A stretch of DNA of 64,000 nt from an uncultured Ruminococcus sp. (GTDB taxonomy: Bacteria > Bacillota > Clostridia > Oscillospirales > Ruminococcaceae). Position 1 is the first letter of the stretch. Each line of letters begins with the position of its first letter. The notes beneath the pieces are model-generated. The model ran no database searches, had not been told where the DNA came from, and saw only the letters and a list, made by a program, of their open reading frames with translations. The position numbers were made by a program, and so were the translations under genes. Where the stretch lies: NCBI RefSeq assembly GCF_934476685.1, contig NZ_CAKSNX010000004.1:124001-188000 (forward strand). The letters run 5' to 3'. This document shows, piece by piece, positions 32,288-39,888 of this stretch.

Positions 32288-34015
32288 TTATTCTCCGATA
32301 GCGTTGAGCTTGCACATTTCCTTACATATTCCGCAGCCTACGCACTGTGTATGATCTATTACGCACTTGCCGTTATGTATTGAGATAGCCGGACAGCCGA
32401 TCTTAAGACACTGCTTACAGCCTACGCACTTATCGCTGTTTACCTTAAGCGGTGGGTTATGCTTAACATATTTAAGAAGTGCACAAGGACGTCTTGAAAT
32501 AATTACGCTAGGCTCTTCCTTTGCAAGTTCTTCCTTTATTACTGCCTCTGTTTCTGCCATATGGTACGGATCAACGACTCTTACGCTGTTTATTCCGATA
32601 GCATGGCAAAGGTTTTCAAGGTTTACTGCCGCAGCAGGATCTCCCTTAAGGTTTTTACCTGTTGTCGGATTCTGCTGATGACCTGTCATACCTGTAATAG
32701 AGTTATCGAGGATTATAACAGTAGAATTTGTGGAGTTATATGCAATATTTACAAGACCTGTCATACCGCTGTGCATGAAAGTAGAGTCACCGATAACAGC
32801 AACAGATCTCTTTTCAGCCTCAGCTCCCCTAGCCTTGTTAAAGCCGTGAAGTGCAGAGATCGACGCACCCATACAAATAGTAGAATCCATTGCGCAAAGA
32901 GGTGCTGTTGCGCCAAGTGTATAACATCCGATATCGCCTGAAACTGTTACCTTAAGCTTTGAAAGGCAATAGAACAGACCTCTGTGAGGACATCCTGCGC
33001 ACATTACTGGTGGTCTTACCGGAACGGTATCTTCAAAAGTATCAAATTCGTATGTTTCGCCAAGTACCTTCTCTCTTATCTGTTTCTGAGATATTTCTCC
33101 CAGCCAGCCAAAGATCTCCTTGCCGACAACATCTACACCGTTTTTCTTACAATGTGTTTCTATTACATCGTCAAGCTCTTCAATAACGTATACCTTTTTG
33201 CACTTAGCTGCAAAATCCTTTATTATCTTAACAGGCATAGGATTAACGATTCCAAGTTTCAGGTAGTTCACCTTGTCGCCCAAAGCTTCCTTTGCATACT
33301 GATAGCAAATACCTGCTGTTATTACACCAATTTCAGAATCATTCATTTCAACTGTATTGAGTGGGCAATCTTCGCCATATTCAGCGATAGCAGCCATTCT
33401 GTCCTCAACGATAGGGTGACGGCGAATAGCGTTGCCGGGCATCATTACATACTTCTGTGGATTTTTTTCATATGGAATAAGATCTCTTTTTACTCTGTCG
33501 CAGAGTTCTACTGCTGACTGTGAATGAGAAACTCTTGTTGACATTCTGACAATAACAGGAACATCAAATTTTTCAGACAGATCAAAAGCCATCTTTGCGT
33601 ATTCCTTACATTCTGCAGAATCAGAAGGTTCGATCATCATTGTCTTTGATGCAATAGCGTGATGACGTGAATCCTGCTCGTTCTGTGAAGAATGCATTCC
33701 AGGGTCATCGGCAACACATATGACCATACCGCCTGTAACACCGGTGTATCCAGCTGTATAGAGCGGGTCAGCAGCCACGTTAAGTCCAACGTGCTTCATT
33801 CCGCAGAAGCTTCTCGCACCTGCTATTGACGCACCAAGTGCAACTTCCATAGCGACCTTTTCATTTGGCGCCCATTCAGCATAGATCTCCTCGTACTTTG
33901 CAGCCTCTTCAGTTACCTCTGTTGAAGGTGTTCCAGGGTAAGAAGAAACCACTTCGCAGCCCGCCTCGTATAATCCTCTGGCAAAGGCTTCATTTCCAAG
34001 CATAAGCTTTTTCAT
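32288..34015 (-). CDS. iorA: Indolepyruvate:ferredoxin oxidoreductase, alpha subunit
   Basis: A 575-residue thiamin diphosphate enzyme. The N-terminal pyrimidine-binding domain starts LGNEAFARGLYEAGCEVVSS with YPGTPSTEV. The TPP-diphosphate domain has RPPVMCAGCPHRGLFY near 340, CYTLGA, then GDSTFMHSGMTGLVNIAYN, the Mg/TPP motif. The C-terminus carries ferredoxin-like cysteine clusters CVGCKQCLKIGCP and CVGCGICKEMC (about 525-570). It oxidises indolepyruvate and related aryl pyruvates to acyl-CoA, CO2 and reduced ferredoxin. It is the first gene of the iorA-x-iorB-HD-paaK-ACT operon. Confidence 0.95.
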   Translation of the reverse strand: MKKLMLGNEAFARGLYEAGCEVVSSYPGTPSTEVTEEAAKYEEIYAEWAPNEKVAMEVALGASIAGARSFCGMKHVGLNVAADPLYTAGYTGVTGGMVICVADDPGMHSSQNEQDSRHHAIASKTMMIEPSDSAECKEYAKMAFDLSEKFDVPVIVRMSTRVSHSQSAVELCDRVKRDLIPYEKNPQKYVMMPGNAIRRHPIVEDRMAAIAEYGEDCPLNTVEMNDSEIGVITAGICYQYAKEALGDKVNYLKLGIVNPMPVKIIKDFAAKCKKVYVIEELDDVIETHCKKNGVDVVGKEIFGWLGEISQKQIREKVLGETYEFDTFEDTVPVRPPVMCAGCPHRGLFYCLSKLKVTVSGDIGCYTLGATAPLCAMDSTICMGASISALHGFNKARGAEAEKRSVAVIGDSTFMHSGMTGLVNIAYNSTNSTVIILDNSITGMTGHQQNPTTGKNLKGDPAAAVNLENLCHAIGINSVRVVDPYHMAETEAVIKEELAKEEPSVIISRRPCALLKYVKHNPPLKVNSDKCVGCKQCLKIGCPAISIHNGKCVIDHTQCVGCGICKEMCKLNAIGE

Positions 34016-34079
34016 AAAATTTCTTTCCTTTCATATAGTTGTTTGGTAGTTTAAACAATATTCAATACAAATATAAATA

Positions 34080-34108
34080 ATTATATCACAAATTTAGCTA
34101 AAATGCAA
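34080..34108 (-). promoter_or_regulatory. SigA promoter for the ior operon
   Basis: Minus-strand TTGCAT (34103-34108), 17-base spacer, perfect TATAAT (34080-34085), about 65 bases before iorA. Confidence 0.75.
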
Positions 34109-34269
34109 CATTTTTCAGATATTTTTTCATAAATTATATCTTTAATGTTGAAGGCAAGAAAGTATCATCAAAAAAGCGTTTTATTATCAGTCGCAATCAA
34201 AATTAAACAGGTTGTAAAAAATGCTCATAATTATGCTTTACAAGGCTGAATACTTCTTTAACTTTGACG

Positions 34270-34298
34270 TTGCATAAAAAGGAAAAAAGTTATATAAT
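34270..34298 (+). promoter_or_regulatory. SigA promoter for the MATE gene
   Basis: TTGCAT (34270-34275), 17-base spacer, TATAAT (34293-34298), 53 bases before the ATG; AAGGGGA serves as ribosome site. Confidence 0.75.
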
Positions 34299-34351
34299 GA
34301 TTATGTATCATCAAATCAGAGATTATATTATACAATTCAAGGGGAATTTTT

Positions 34352-35695
34352 ATGACGGATCTTACAATAGGAAAACCATGGACAGTGTTATGGAAACTTT
34401 CACTGCCTATGTTCATAAGCGTTATCTTCCAGCAGATGTATTCTATTTTTGACAGTGCTATCGCAGGAAAATTTGCAGGTGAGGACGCACTTGCAGCAGT
34501 TGGTGCATCTTATCCAATAACAATGATATTTATGGCAGTAGCGATAGGCTGTAACGTTGGCTGCTGTGTTGTAATATCACAATATTTCGGAGCGAAAGAA
34601 TATGAAAAAGTCAAAACTGCTATTTCAACCACTATTATAGCAGGATTTATATTATCATCATTGCTTACAATACTTGGCCTTGTCTTTTCAAAACCGCTTA
34701 TGATAATGATAAATACACCTGACAATGTTATGTCTGACGGAACACTTTATCTGAAAATTTATATCGCAGGTCTTATATTCCTGTTCTTATATAATGTATC
34801 AACAGGAATTTTCACATCACTTGGCGACACAAAAACACCGCTGTATTTTCTCATAGGCTCATCTATCGTCAATATAATACTCGACTACATATTTGTAGCG
34901 ATTTTTAAATACGGCGTAGCAGGCGTTGCATGGGCAACTTTTATCGCACAAGGAGGAGCGTGTATTCTTGCACTTATAACATTAACACGCAAGATATCAT
35001 CGATAAAAACTGAATATCCTGCACCCAAATTTTCACTTCCTATGCTAAAGCGCATAACACTATATTCCATACCAAGTATTCTACAACAGTCATTTGTATC
35101 TATCGGAAATATTTTCGTACAGTATCTTGTAAACGGATTTGGCTCATCTTGCATAGCAGGATATTCTGCTGCAATAAAACTGAACACATTCGCTATCACA
35201 AGCTTTTCTACCCTTTCAAATGGCTTATCAAGTTATGTTGCACAGAACTACGGTGCAGGAAAATCATTGCGCATAAAGCAGGGTTACAAAGCGGGACTTA
35301 TACTTTCTTCGATAGTTGCTGTTCCTTTCATTATATGTTTTTTTGTTATCCCACATAATTTCGTCGGATTTTTCCTTGATGACGGCGGTGCAAAGGCTAT
35401 GAAAATAGGCATTGAATTTTTAAAAATAGTATCACCATTCTACATCTTTGTGGGAATTAAGATAATGTCTGACGGAACGCTCAGAGGAAAAGGTGATATG
35501 CCTTATTTTATGATAACAACATTTGCCGACCTGATACTTCGTGTTGTTCTCGCATTCATTCTTGCAAAGCCTTACGGTTCAAGAGGAATATGGCTTTCAT
35601 GGCCAGTTGGCTGGCTTACATCGACAGTTCTTTCAGTTGTATTCGTTCTTATCAAACTCAAAAAACTTCCCGATGAGAAAAACATAGAACAATAA
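34352..35695 (+). CDS. MATE family efflux transporter
   Basis: A 447-residue protein with twelve membrane helices in two related halves. The first half starts GKPWTVLWKLSLPMFISVIFQQMYSIFDS, and both halves show the MATE Q-x-x-(N/S)-x-x-D type entry (FQQMYSIFDS; LQQSFVSIGNIFVQ). AAVGASYPITMIF and SIVNIILDYIFV are also typical. MATE pumps export cationic drugs or metabolites using Na+ or H+ gradients; the two-carboxylate ATP synthase of this genome would suit Na+. It is a single-gene unit with its own promoter and terminator. Confidence 0.93.
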   Translation: MTDLTIGKPWTVLWKLSLPMFISVIFQQMYSIFDSAIAGKFAGEDALAAVGASYPITMIFMAVAIGCNVGCCVVISQYFGAKEYEKVKTAISTTIIAGFILSSLLTILGLVFSKPLMIMINTPDNVMSDGTLYLKIYIAGLIFLFLYNVSTGIFTSLGDTKTPLYFLIGSSIVNIILDYIFVAIFKYGVAGVAWATFIAQGGACILALITLTRKISSIKTEYPAPKFSLPMLKRITLYSIPSILQQSFVSIGNIFVQYLVNGFGSSCIAGYSAAIKLNTFAITSFSTLSNGLSSYVAQNYGAGKSLRIKQGYKAGLILSSIVAVPFIICFFVIPHNFVGFFLDDGGAKAMKIGIEFLKIVSPFYIFVGIKIMSDGTLRGKGDMPYFMITTFADLILRVVLAFILAKPYGSRGIWLSWPVGWLTSTVLSVVFVLIKLKKLPDEKNIEQ

Positions 35696-35702
35696 ACAAA
35701 TT

Positions 35703-35738
35703 ATCCCCCGATCACAATTTTCAAAGTGATCGGGGGAT
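35703..35738. terminator. Terminator between the MATE gene and the histidine kinase
   Basis: ATCCCCCGATCAC (35703-35715) pairs perfectly with GTGATCGGGGGAT (35726-35738), 10-base loop. The plus side is followed by ATTATTTT. It lies between convergent genes. Confidence 0.82.
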
Positions 35739-35752
35739 ATTATTTTACAATA

Positions 35753-37093
35753 TTACATCATTTCTTCCGTCTGATACGGAAGCTCAACATTAAAGCATAC
35801 GCCGCCTTCAAACAGGTTTTCTACCCAAACTTTACCGCCGCAGAGATCAACTATTCGCTTTACAAGAGCCAGTCCCAGACCATTTCCCTCAGTCGCACGG
35901 GATTTATCTCCTTGATAAAACTTCTCAAATATCTTATCCTTTTTATCATTTGGTATGCTGGGTCCGTTATCAGAGATCTTTGCTATAATTCCTGTTTCAC
36001 TTCGGAAAAGTTTTATCTTCATTTTGCCGTTCATAGGTGTAAATTTGATCGCATTATTAATGATGTTCTGCCAAACCTGTCCCATAAGATCTTCATTTCC
36101 TATGTAGAAAATATCCTCCAGATCAATGTCAAGGTCGATCTGTTTTTTGGACCACTCAGGTTCAAGCATAAGTACGATCTTTCTTATCTGCTCATCAATA
36201 GAAAATCGTGATTTTTTACCTATGGTCGTCTGATTTTCAAGTTTAGTGAGATTAAGAATATTTGATGAAAGCTTTGACAGTCTTGATGTTTCATCAATGA
36301 TTATCTGCGTATATTCTTTTCTGTCTTCCTTACTCAGTGTTTCATCCTGAAGCAGTTTTGCAAAGCCTTGAATTGACGCAAGGGGCGTTTTGAATTCATG
36401 AGAAACATTCGATATAAAATCTCCTCTTAACGTTTCTATTCCCGAAAGTTCCTGCGCCATTTTATTAAAATTCCTTGCCAGTGTACCATACTCATTATCA
36501 TTAGGCTCTTTTACTCTTACTGAAAAGTTGCCTCGTGCGACTTGTGAAGTAGCCTTACTGAGATCATGTATAGGCTGGAGAATGGTTCTGCCGACAAATC
36601 CTGTGATGATCGTACCTATAATAATGCAGACAATAAAAGCCACGATTATTACAAAGTTGATTATCCAATAAAGATTTTCACTTGTAAAACTATTTACAGA
36701 AACATATTTGCCGCATATCGAAGTAACAAGGGTCACATTTGGTATTATTCCGTTTTCCGTTGTGTAATAGCCTTTCTCTTCGATCTCCTTTTTATGTTCC
36801 TTTATCTTAGGAGAATTATTATCAAGGCTGTCGATGGAATAGGAATTAGTGTTTATTATTGACACTATATCTTCATAGCTGTAACCGTCTTGTTCAAGCA
36901 TTTTTATAGATGCGGCAAAATTGCTCATCTGCCGCTCCGAATTATCTCTCATTATAGGACTGAACACAAGCAGCAATATGCTTATCGAAATTGATGCAGA
37001 AATGACCATTACCATAAAAAACATCAAGGCAAGTTTGAATTGCAAGCTTGTTCTTGGGAATTTATGATCTTTACTTTTATTAGCGGATATCAC
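35753..37093 (-). CDS. Sensor histidine kinase with HAMP domain
   Basis: 446 residues: membrane helix at about 20-42, an extracytoplasmic loop of roughly 85 residues, helix at about 140-165, HAMP (VGRTILQPIHDLSKATSQVARGNFSVRV), then HisKA with FISNVSHEFKTPLASIQGFAKL (phospho-His near 230) and HATPase_c with IINNAIKFTPMNG and EGNGLGLALVKRI. This is the classic SNVSHE(L/F)(K/R)TP class of PhoR/ResE/VanS-like kinases. The short loop means the signal is probably membrane-associated or a small ligand. It overlaps the regulator gene by 4 bases. Confidence 0.94.
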   Translation of the reverse strand: MISANKSKDHKFPRTSLQFKLALMFFMVMVISASISISILLLVFSPIMRDNSERQMSNFAASIKMLEQDGYSYEDIVSIINTNSYSIDSLDNNSPKIKEHKKEIEEKGYYTTENGIIPNVTLVTSICGKYVSVNSFTSENLYWIINFVIIVAFIVCIIIGTIITGFVGRTILQPIHDLSKATSQVARGNFSVRVKEPNDNEYGTLARNFNKMAQELSGIETLRGDFISNVSHEFKTPLASIQGFAKLLQDETLSKEDRKEYTQIIIDETSRLSKLSSNILNLTKLENQTTIGKKSRFSIDEQIRKIVLMLEPEWSKKQIDLDIDLEDIFYIGNEDLMGQVWQNIINNAIKFTPMNGKMKIKLFRSETGIIAKISDNGPSIPNDKKDKIFEKFYQGDKSRATEGNGLGLALVKRIVDLCGGKVWVENLFEGGVCFNVELPYQTEEMM

Positions 37094-37764
37094 GACTTGA
37101 CCGCCTTATAGCCTAATCCACGGACAGTTACGATCTGAAACTCGCCGCACTCACCGTAACGTTCACGCAGTCTTTTAATGTGTACGTCCACAGTTCGTTC
37201 ATCAACATCCTTATCCATACCCCAAAGCTCATCGAGGAGCTGTCTTCTTGTGAATATTTTATTTGGATACGATAAAAGCTTAAAAAGCAGTTTGAATTCC
37301 ATTTGAGGTATAGTTTCACCTGGCTGACCGTCAAACGAAACTGACTGTGCATCATAGTCAAGGACGCACTTCCCTACCGTCAATGAATGTTCAGAAGCCA
37401 TTTTTGCACGCCTGAGCAAAGCACCGACACGCAGTATCATTTCATTTATATCAATAGGCTTGACCATATAGTCATCTGTACCTGCCAGAAAACCTTCCTG
37501 CTTATCTTCAAAGGTTTCCTTAGCCGTTACCATAAGTATAGGCAGCTGATATTCGGCTTTTCTCAGCTGTCTTGTCAATTCATAGCCGTCCATATTAGGC
37601 ATCATAACATCTGAAATAATCAGATCTATATTAGTTTTTTCAAGCATATCCAAGGCTTCTATACCATCATTTGCAGTAAAAGACTGATAACCATGCTGTT
37701 TTAGAGCCGCCGACATAAGCCTTCTGAGGCTGGCATCGTCCTCAACTACAAGTATCTGAAACAT
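37090..37764 (-). CDS. OmpR/PhoB-type response regulator
   Basis: A 224-residue partner of the downstream kinase. Receiver: VVEDDASLRRLM (acidic pair near residue 8), LIISDVMMPNMDGYEL (Asp near 52), MVKPIDINEM (Lys near 102). Effector: winged helix at about 125-222 with TRRQLLDELWGMDKDVDERT, VDVHIKRLRERYG and IVTVRGLGYKAV. The regulon is unknown; the divergent neighbourhood contains the two structured repeat elements, which could be targets. Confidence 0.94.
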   Translation of the reverse strand: MFQILVVEDDASLRRLMSAALKQHGYQSFTANDGIEALDMLEKTNIDLIISDVMMPNMDGYELTRQLRKAEYQLPILMVTAKETFEDKQEGFLAGTDDYMVKPIDINEMILRVGALLRRAKMASEHSLTVGKCVLDYDAQSVSFDGQPGETIPQMEFKLLFKLLSYPNKIFTRRQLLDELWGMDKDVDERTVDVHIKRLRERYGECGEFQIVTVRGLGYKAVKS

Positions 37765-37894
37765 TTATTTATCCTCCTTACCAGATCATGGGCAGTATTT
37801 CAAACAAAATACTACTATATATTATATATTAAAATTATGAACTTGTAATTAAATTTATTTCATCTCTTCAAATCGAGTAAATGAATAAAAATTC

Positions 37895-38128
37895 TTCCTA
37901 AAATTCATACTCGGTTCACACAGGAATGATATTATTATAACATCAACAAAAGAGTTGGATAAAAGGTAAAGCCTATTGTGCAGCGATTCTTATGTTCTTT
38001 CCCTCAGCGATTCCCCAAGTCGCCGTTTATGTCACTGTTCATTAGGTTTTACCATTTATCCAAATCCCTTTCATAATTCTAAAAATTAATGCTCGTTTCA
38101 GCCGATAGAAATGAGTGTTAATTTTTTT
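37895..38128 (+). ncRNA. Structured repeat element A, candidate small RNA locus
   Basis: This element shares its two flanks with element B: the 5' segment ATTCATACTCGGTTCACA (37903-37920) followed by an AT-rich promoter-like stretch (TATTAT, 37930-37935), and the 3' segment AATCCCTTTCATAATTCTA (38063-38081) with a terminator. Between them lies a long hairpin: 37955-37975 pairs with 38043-38063 over 21 positions with a single A-A mismatch and one G-U. The 67-base loop contains further partial pairing. A plus-strand transcript of roughly 190 bases ending at the T7 run is proposed. No protein of reasonable length is encoded on either strand. Confidence 0.5.
38085..38128 (+). terminator. Intrinsic terminator of element A
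   Basis: ATTAATGCTCGTTTC (38085-38099) pairs with GAAATGAGTGTTAAT (38108-38122), fifteen pairs including three G-U, loop AGCCGATA, then T7. Confidence 0.8.
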
Positions 38129-38181
38129 ATTATCTTACAACAAAAACTTTGCTGTAATTATTTGAAAAGTGCTGAAAATAC

Positions 38182-38364
38182 TCCCAAGAATTCATACTCG
38201 GTTCACATTGGAATGGTATTATATATACAGTAAAGAAAATGCTTGTAATATAGCAAAGTTAACAGTAAATGTTCCTGTTGATTTTGCCATATTACAAATC
38301 CCTTTCATAATTCTATAAAAATTAATGCTCATTTCAGCCGATAGAAGTGAGTATTAATTTTTTA
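38182..38364 (+). ncRNA. Structured repeat element B, candidate small RNA locus
   Basis: Same architecture as element A: ATTCATACTCGGTTCACA (38190-38207), TATTAT (38217-38222), hairpin, AATCCCTTTCATAATTCTA and terminator. The hairpin arms (38243-38265 with 38275-38297, 23 positions) have a different sequence from those of A but still pair, with the unpaired position at the same tenth base (A-C here) and G-U pairs. The loop is only 9 bases. A plus-strand transcript of about 135 bases is proposed. On the minus strand a 23-codon frame starts at the ATGG in the right arm (38290), behind GAAAGGG. Confidence 0.5.
38321..38363 (+). terminator. Intrinsic terminator of element B
   Basis: ATTAATGCTCATTTC (38321-38335) pairs with GAAGTGAGTATTAAT (38344-38358); all fifteen positions pair, loop AGCCGATA, then T6. 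Differences from the terminator of element A keep pairing. Confidence 0.8.
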
Positions 38365-38376
38365 TGCAATAATTTT

Positions 38377-38416
38377 AATCTGCTGCAAGTAATTCATACT
38401 TACAGCAGATTTTTTA
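38377..38416 (+). terminator. Third plus-strand terminator, before pncB
   Basis: AATCTGCTG (38377-38385) pairs with CAGCAGATT (38403-38411), with an inner AAGT/ACTT extension, followed on the plus strand by T6. The minus-strand side lacks a T run, although it is just after the pncB stop, so it mainly stops plus-strand transcripts. Confidence 0.7.
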
Positions 38417-38420
38417 TTTG

Positions 38421-39863
38421 TTATTGACCATTCTTAGAAAGAAGTTCATTTTTAACGTTCCAAAGCTTTTGCGAGAGATCCACATAATAGGTATGAGGAT
38501 TTTCAAAACGAGTAATCTCGTCCCAAAGCGTATTTATCTCTTTCTGACAATAATCAGCTATCTCAGCAAAAGTCGGCTTTTTATATACACACCTTCCGTC
38601 TTTGAAGATTGGAACAAGCAGATCACGGACTTCAAAGTCAGTAAGCGTTTTCTTTTTCCATGTATACTGAGGGTCAAAGATAACTAATTCCTTACTGCTG
38701 TCGATTACTTCATCGTGAAGGGTCAGCAGATCTGCGATAGCTTTATGATTTTCTTTATCATAAAGTCTATACACTTTTTTGAAATGCGGATTGGTTATCT
38801 TTATGACATTTTCTGAGATCTTGATTTTAGGGATTATCGTACCGTCGTCATTTTCAGCTGCAACAAGCTTATAAACACCGCCGAAAACAGGCTCGCTTTT
38901 CGCAGTAATTAGTCTTTCGCCTACTCCGAAACTGTCAACCTTTGCTCCCTGAAAGATCATATCTCTTATTATATATTCATCAAGAGAATTAGAAGCTATT
39001 ATCTTACAGTCAGAATACCCTGCCTCATCAAGCATTTTTCTCGCCTTTTTAGAAAGATAAGTTATATCTCCCGAATCAATGCGCACACCAAGAGGTCTTT
39101 TGCCAAGAGGCTTTAAAACCTCATTAAAAGCCTTTATGGCATTTGGTATTCCGCTTTTAATAACATTATATGTGTCAACAAGCAGCACCGCACTATCGGA
39201 ATAGCACTCACAATAGGTTTTGAAAGCTTCATACTCACTGTCAAACATCTGCACCCATGAATGTGCCATAGTACCTGTTGCATTAAAGCCAAACTTCTGG
39301 TCGGTTATTGTGCAGGCTGTACCGCTGCATCCGCCTATGCCGGCTGCTCTTGCGCCAAATATAGCGGCATCACCGCCATGGGCACGTCTTGAACCGAATT
39401 CAGACACCGCTCTGCCCTGAGCGGCACGAACGATACGGTTAGCTTTAGTAGCGATAAGGGTCTGATGGTTTATACACAAAAGTAAATATGTTTCAACCAG
39501 CTGAACTTCAATAGCTGGGGCACGAACGGTTATTATAGGCTCATTCGGGAAAATAACCGTTCCCTCAGGTACTGCCCAGATATCACCTGTAAAATGAAAA
39601 TCCTTTAAAAATTCAAGAAAGTTCTCATCAAATATCTTTTTGCTGCGTAAAAACTCAATATCTTCTTCATAAAAATGAAGCTCACTGATATAATCAATTA
39701 TCTGTTCAAGTCCACAGGCAATAGCAAAACCGCCGTTATCCGGTATCTTTCTGAAAAACAGATCAAAGTAGGATATCTTGTCTTTCATACCGCTGACAAA
39801 ATATCCGTTGCCCATTGTCAGCTCATAAAAGTCACACAGCATTGTATAATTAAAACTATTCAT
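38421..39863 (-). CDS. pncB: Nicotinate phosphoribosyltransferase
   Basis: Converts nicotinate and PRPP to nicotinate mononucleotide in NAD salvage. The 480-residue protein begins YTMLCDFYELTMGNGYF, the family start. Further signatures are FGSRRAHGGDAAIFGARAAGIGGCSGT near 178 (phosphoribosyl loop with the reactive His region), GTMAHSWVQMFDSEYEAF, and GVRIDSGDITYLSKKARKML near 275. The C-terminus contains the usual helical tail. It lies 25 bases downstream of the Na/Pi cotransporter gene and is probably co-transcribed with it. Confidence 0.93.
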   Translation of the reverse strand: MNSFNYTMLCDFYELTMGNGYFVSGMKDKISYFDLFFRKIPDNGGFAIACGLEQIIDYISELHFYEEDIEFLRSKKIFDENFLEFLKDFHFTGDIWAVPEGTVIFPNEPIITVRAPAIEVQLVETYLLLCINHQTLIATKANRIVRAAQGRAVSEFGSRRAHGGDAAIFGARAAGIGGCSGTACTITDQKFGFNATGTMAHSWVQMFDSEYEAFKTYCECYSDSAVLLVDTYNVIKSGIPNAIKAFNEVLKPLGKRPLGVRIDSGDITYLSKKARKMLDEAGYSDCKIIASNSLDEYIIRDMIFQGAKVDSFGVGERLITAKSEPVFGGVYKLVAAENDDGTIIPKIKISENVIKITNPHFKKVYRLYDKENHKAIADLLTLHDEVIDSSKELVIFDPQYTWKKKTLTDFEVRDLLVPIFKDGRCVYKKPTFAEIADYCQKEINTLWDEITRFENPHTYYVDLSQKLWNVKNELLSKNGQ

Positions 39864-39888
39864 TTTGCTCTCCTTTTATAATAAGGTA

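Larger units (their letters stand above)
34016..34351. other. Intergenic region between iorA and the MATE gene
   Basis: 336 bases without a gene. It holds the two divergent promoters listed separately and the two ribosome sites. Between them (about 34110-34265) the sequence is AT-rich and I see no gene, repeat or strong hairpin. Confidence 0.6.

Noticed and set aside
37955..38063. Element A hairpin interpreted as a MITE or insertion-sequence remnant
   Set aside because: There are no target-site duplications, the arms of A and B differ from one another, and the flanks are shared, which is the opposite of an insertion into unrelated DNA.
37895..38364. Tandem elements interpreted as a CRISPR array
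   Set aside because: Only two units of unequal length, with an internally variable hairpin and terminators in each unit; no cas genes nearby.
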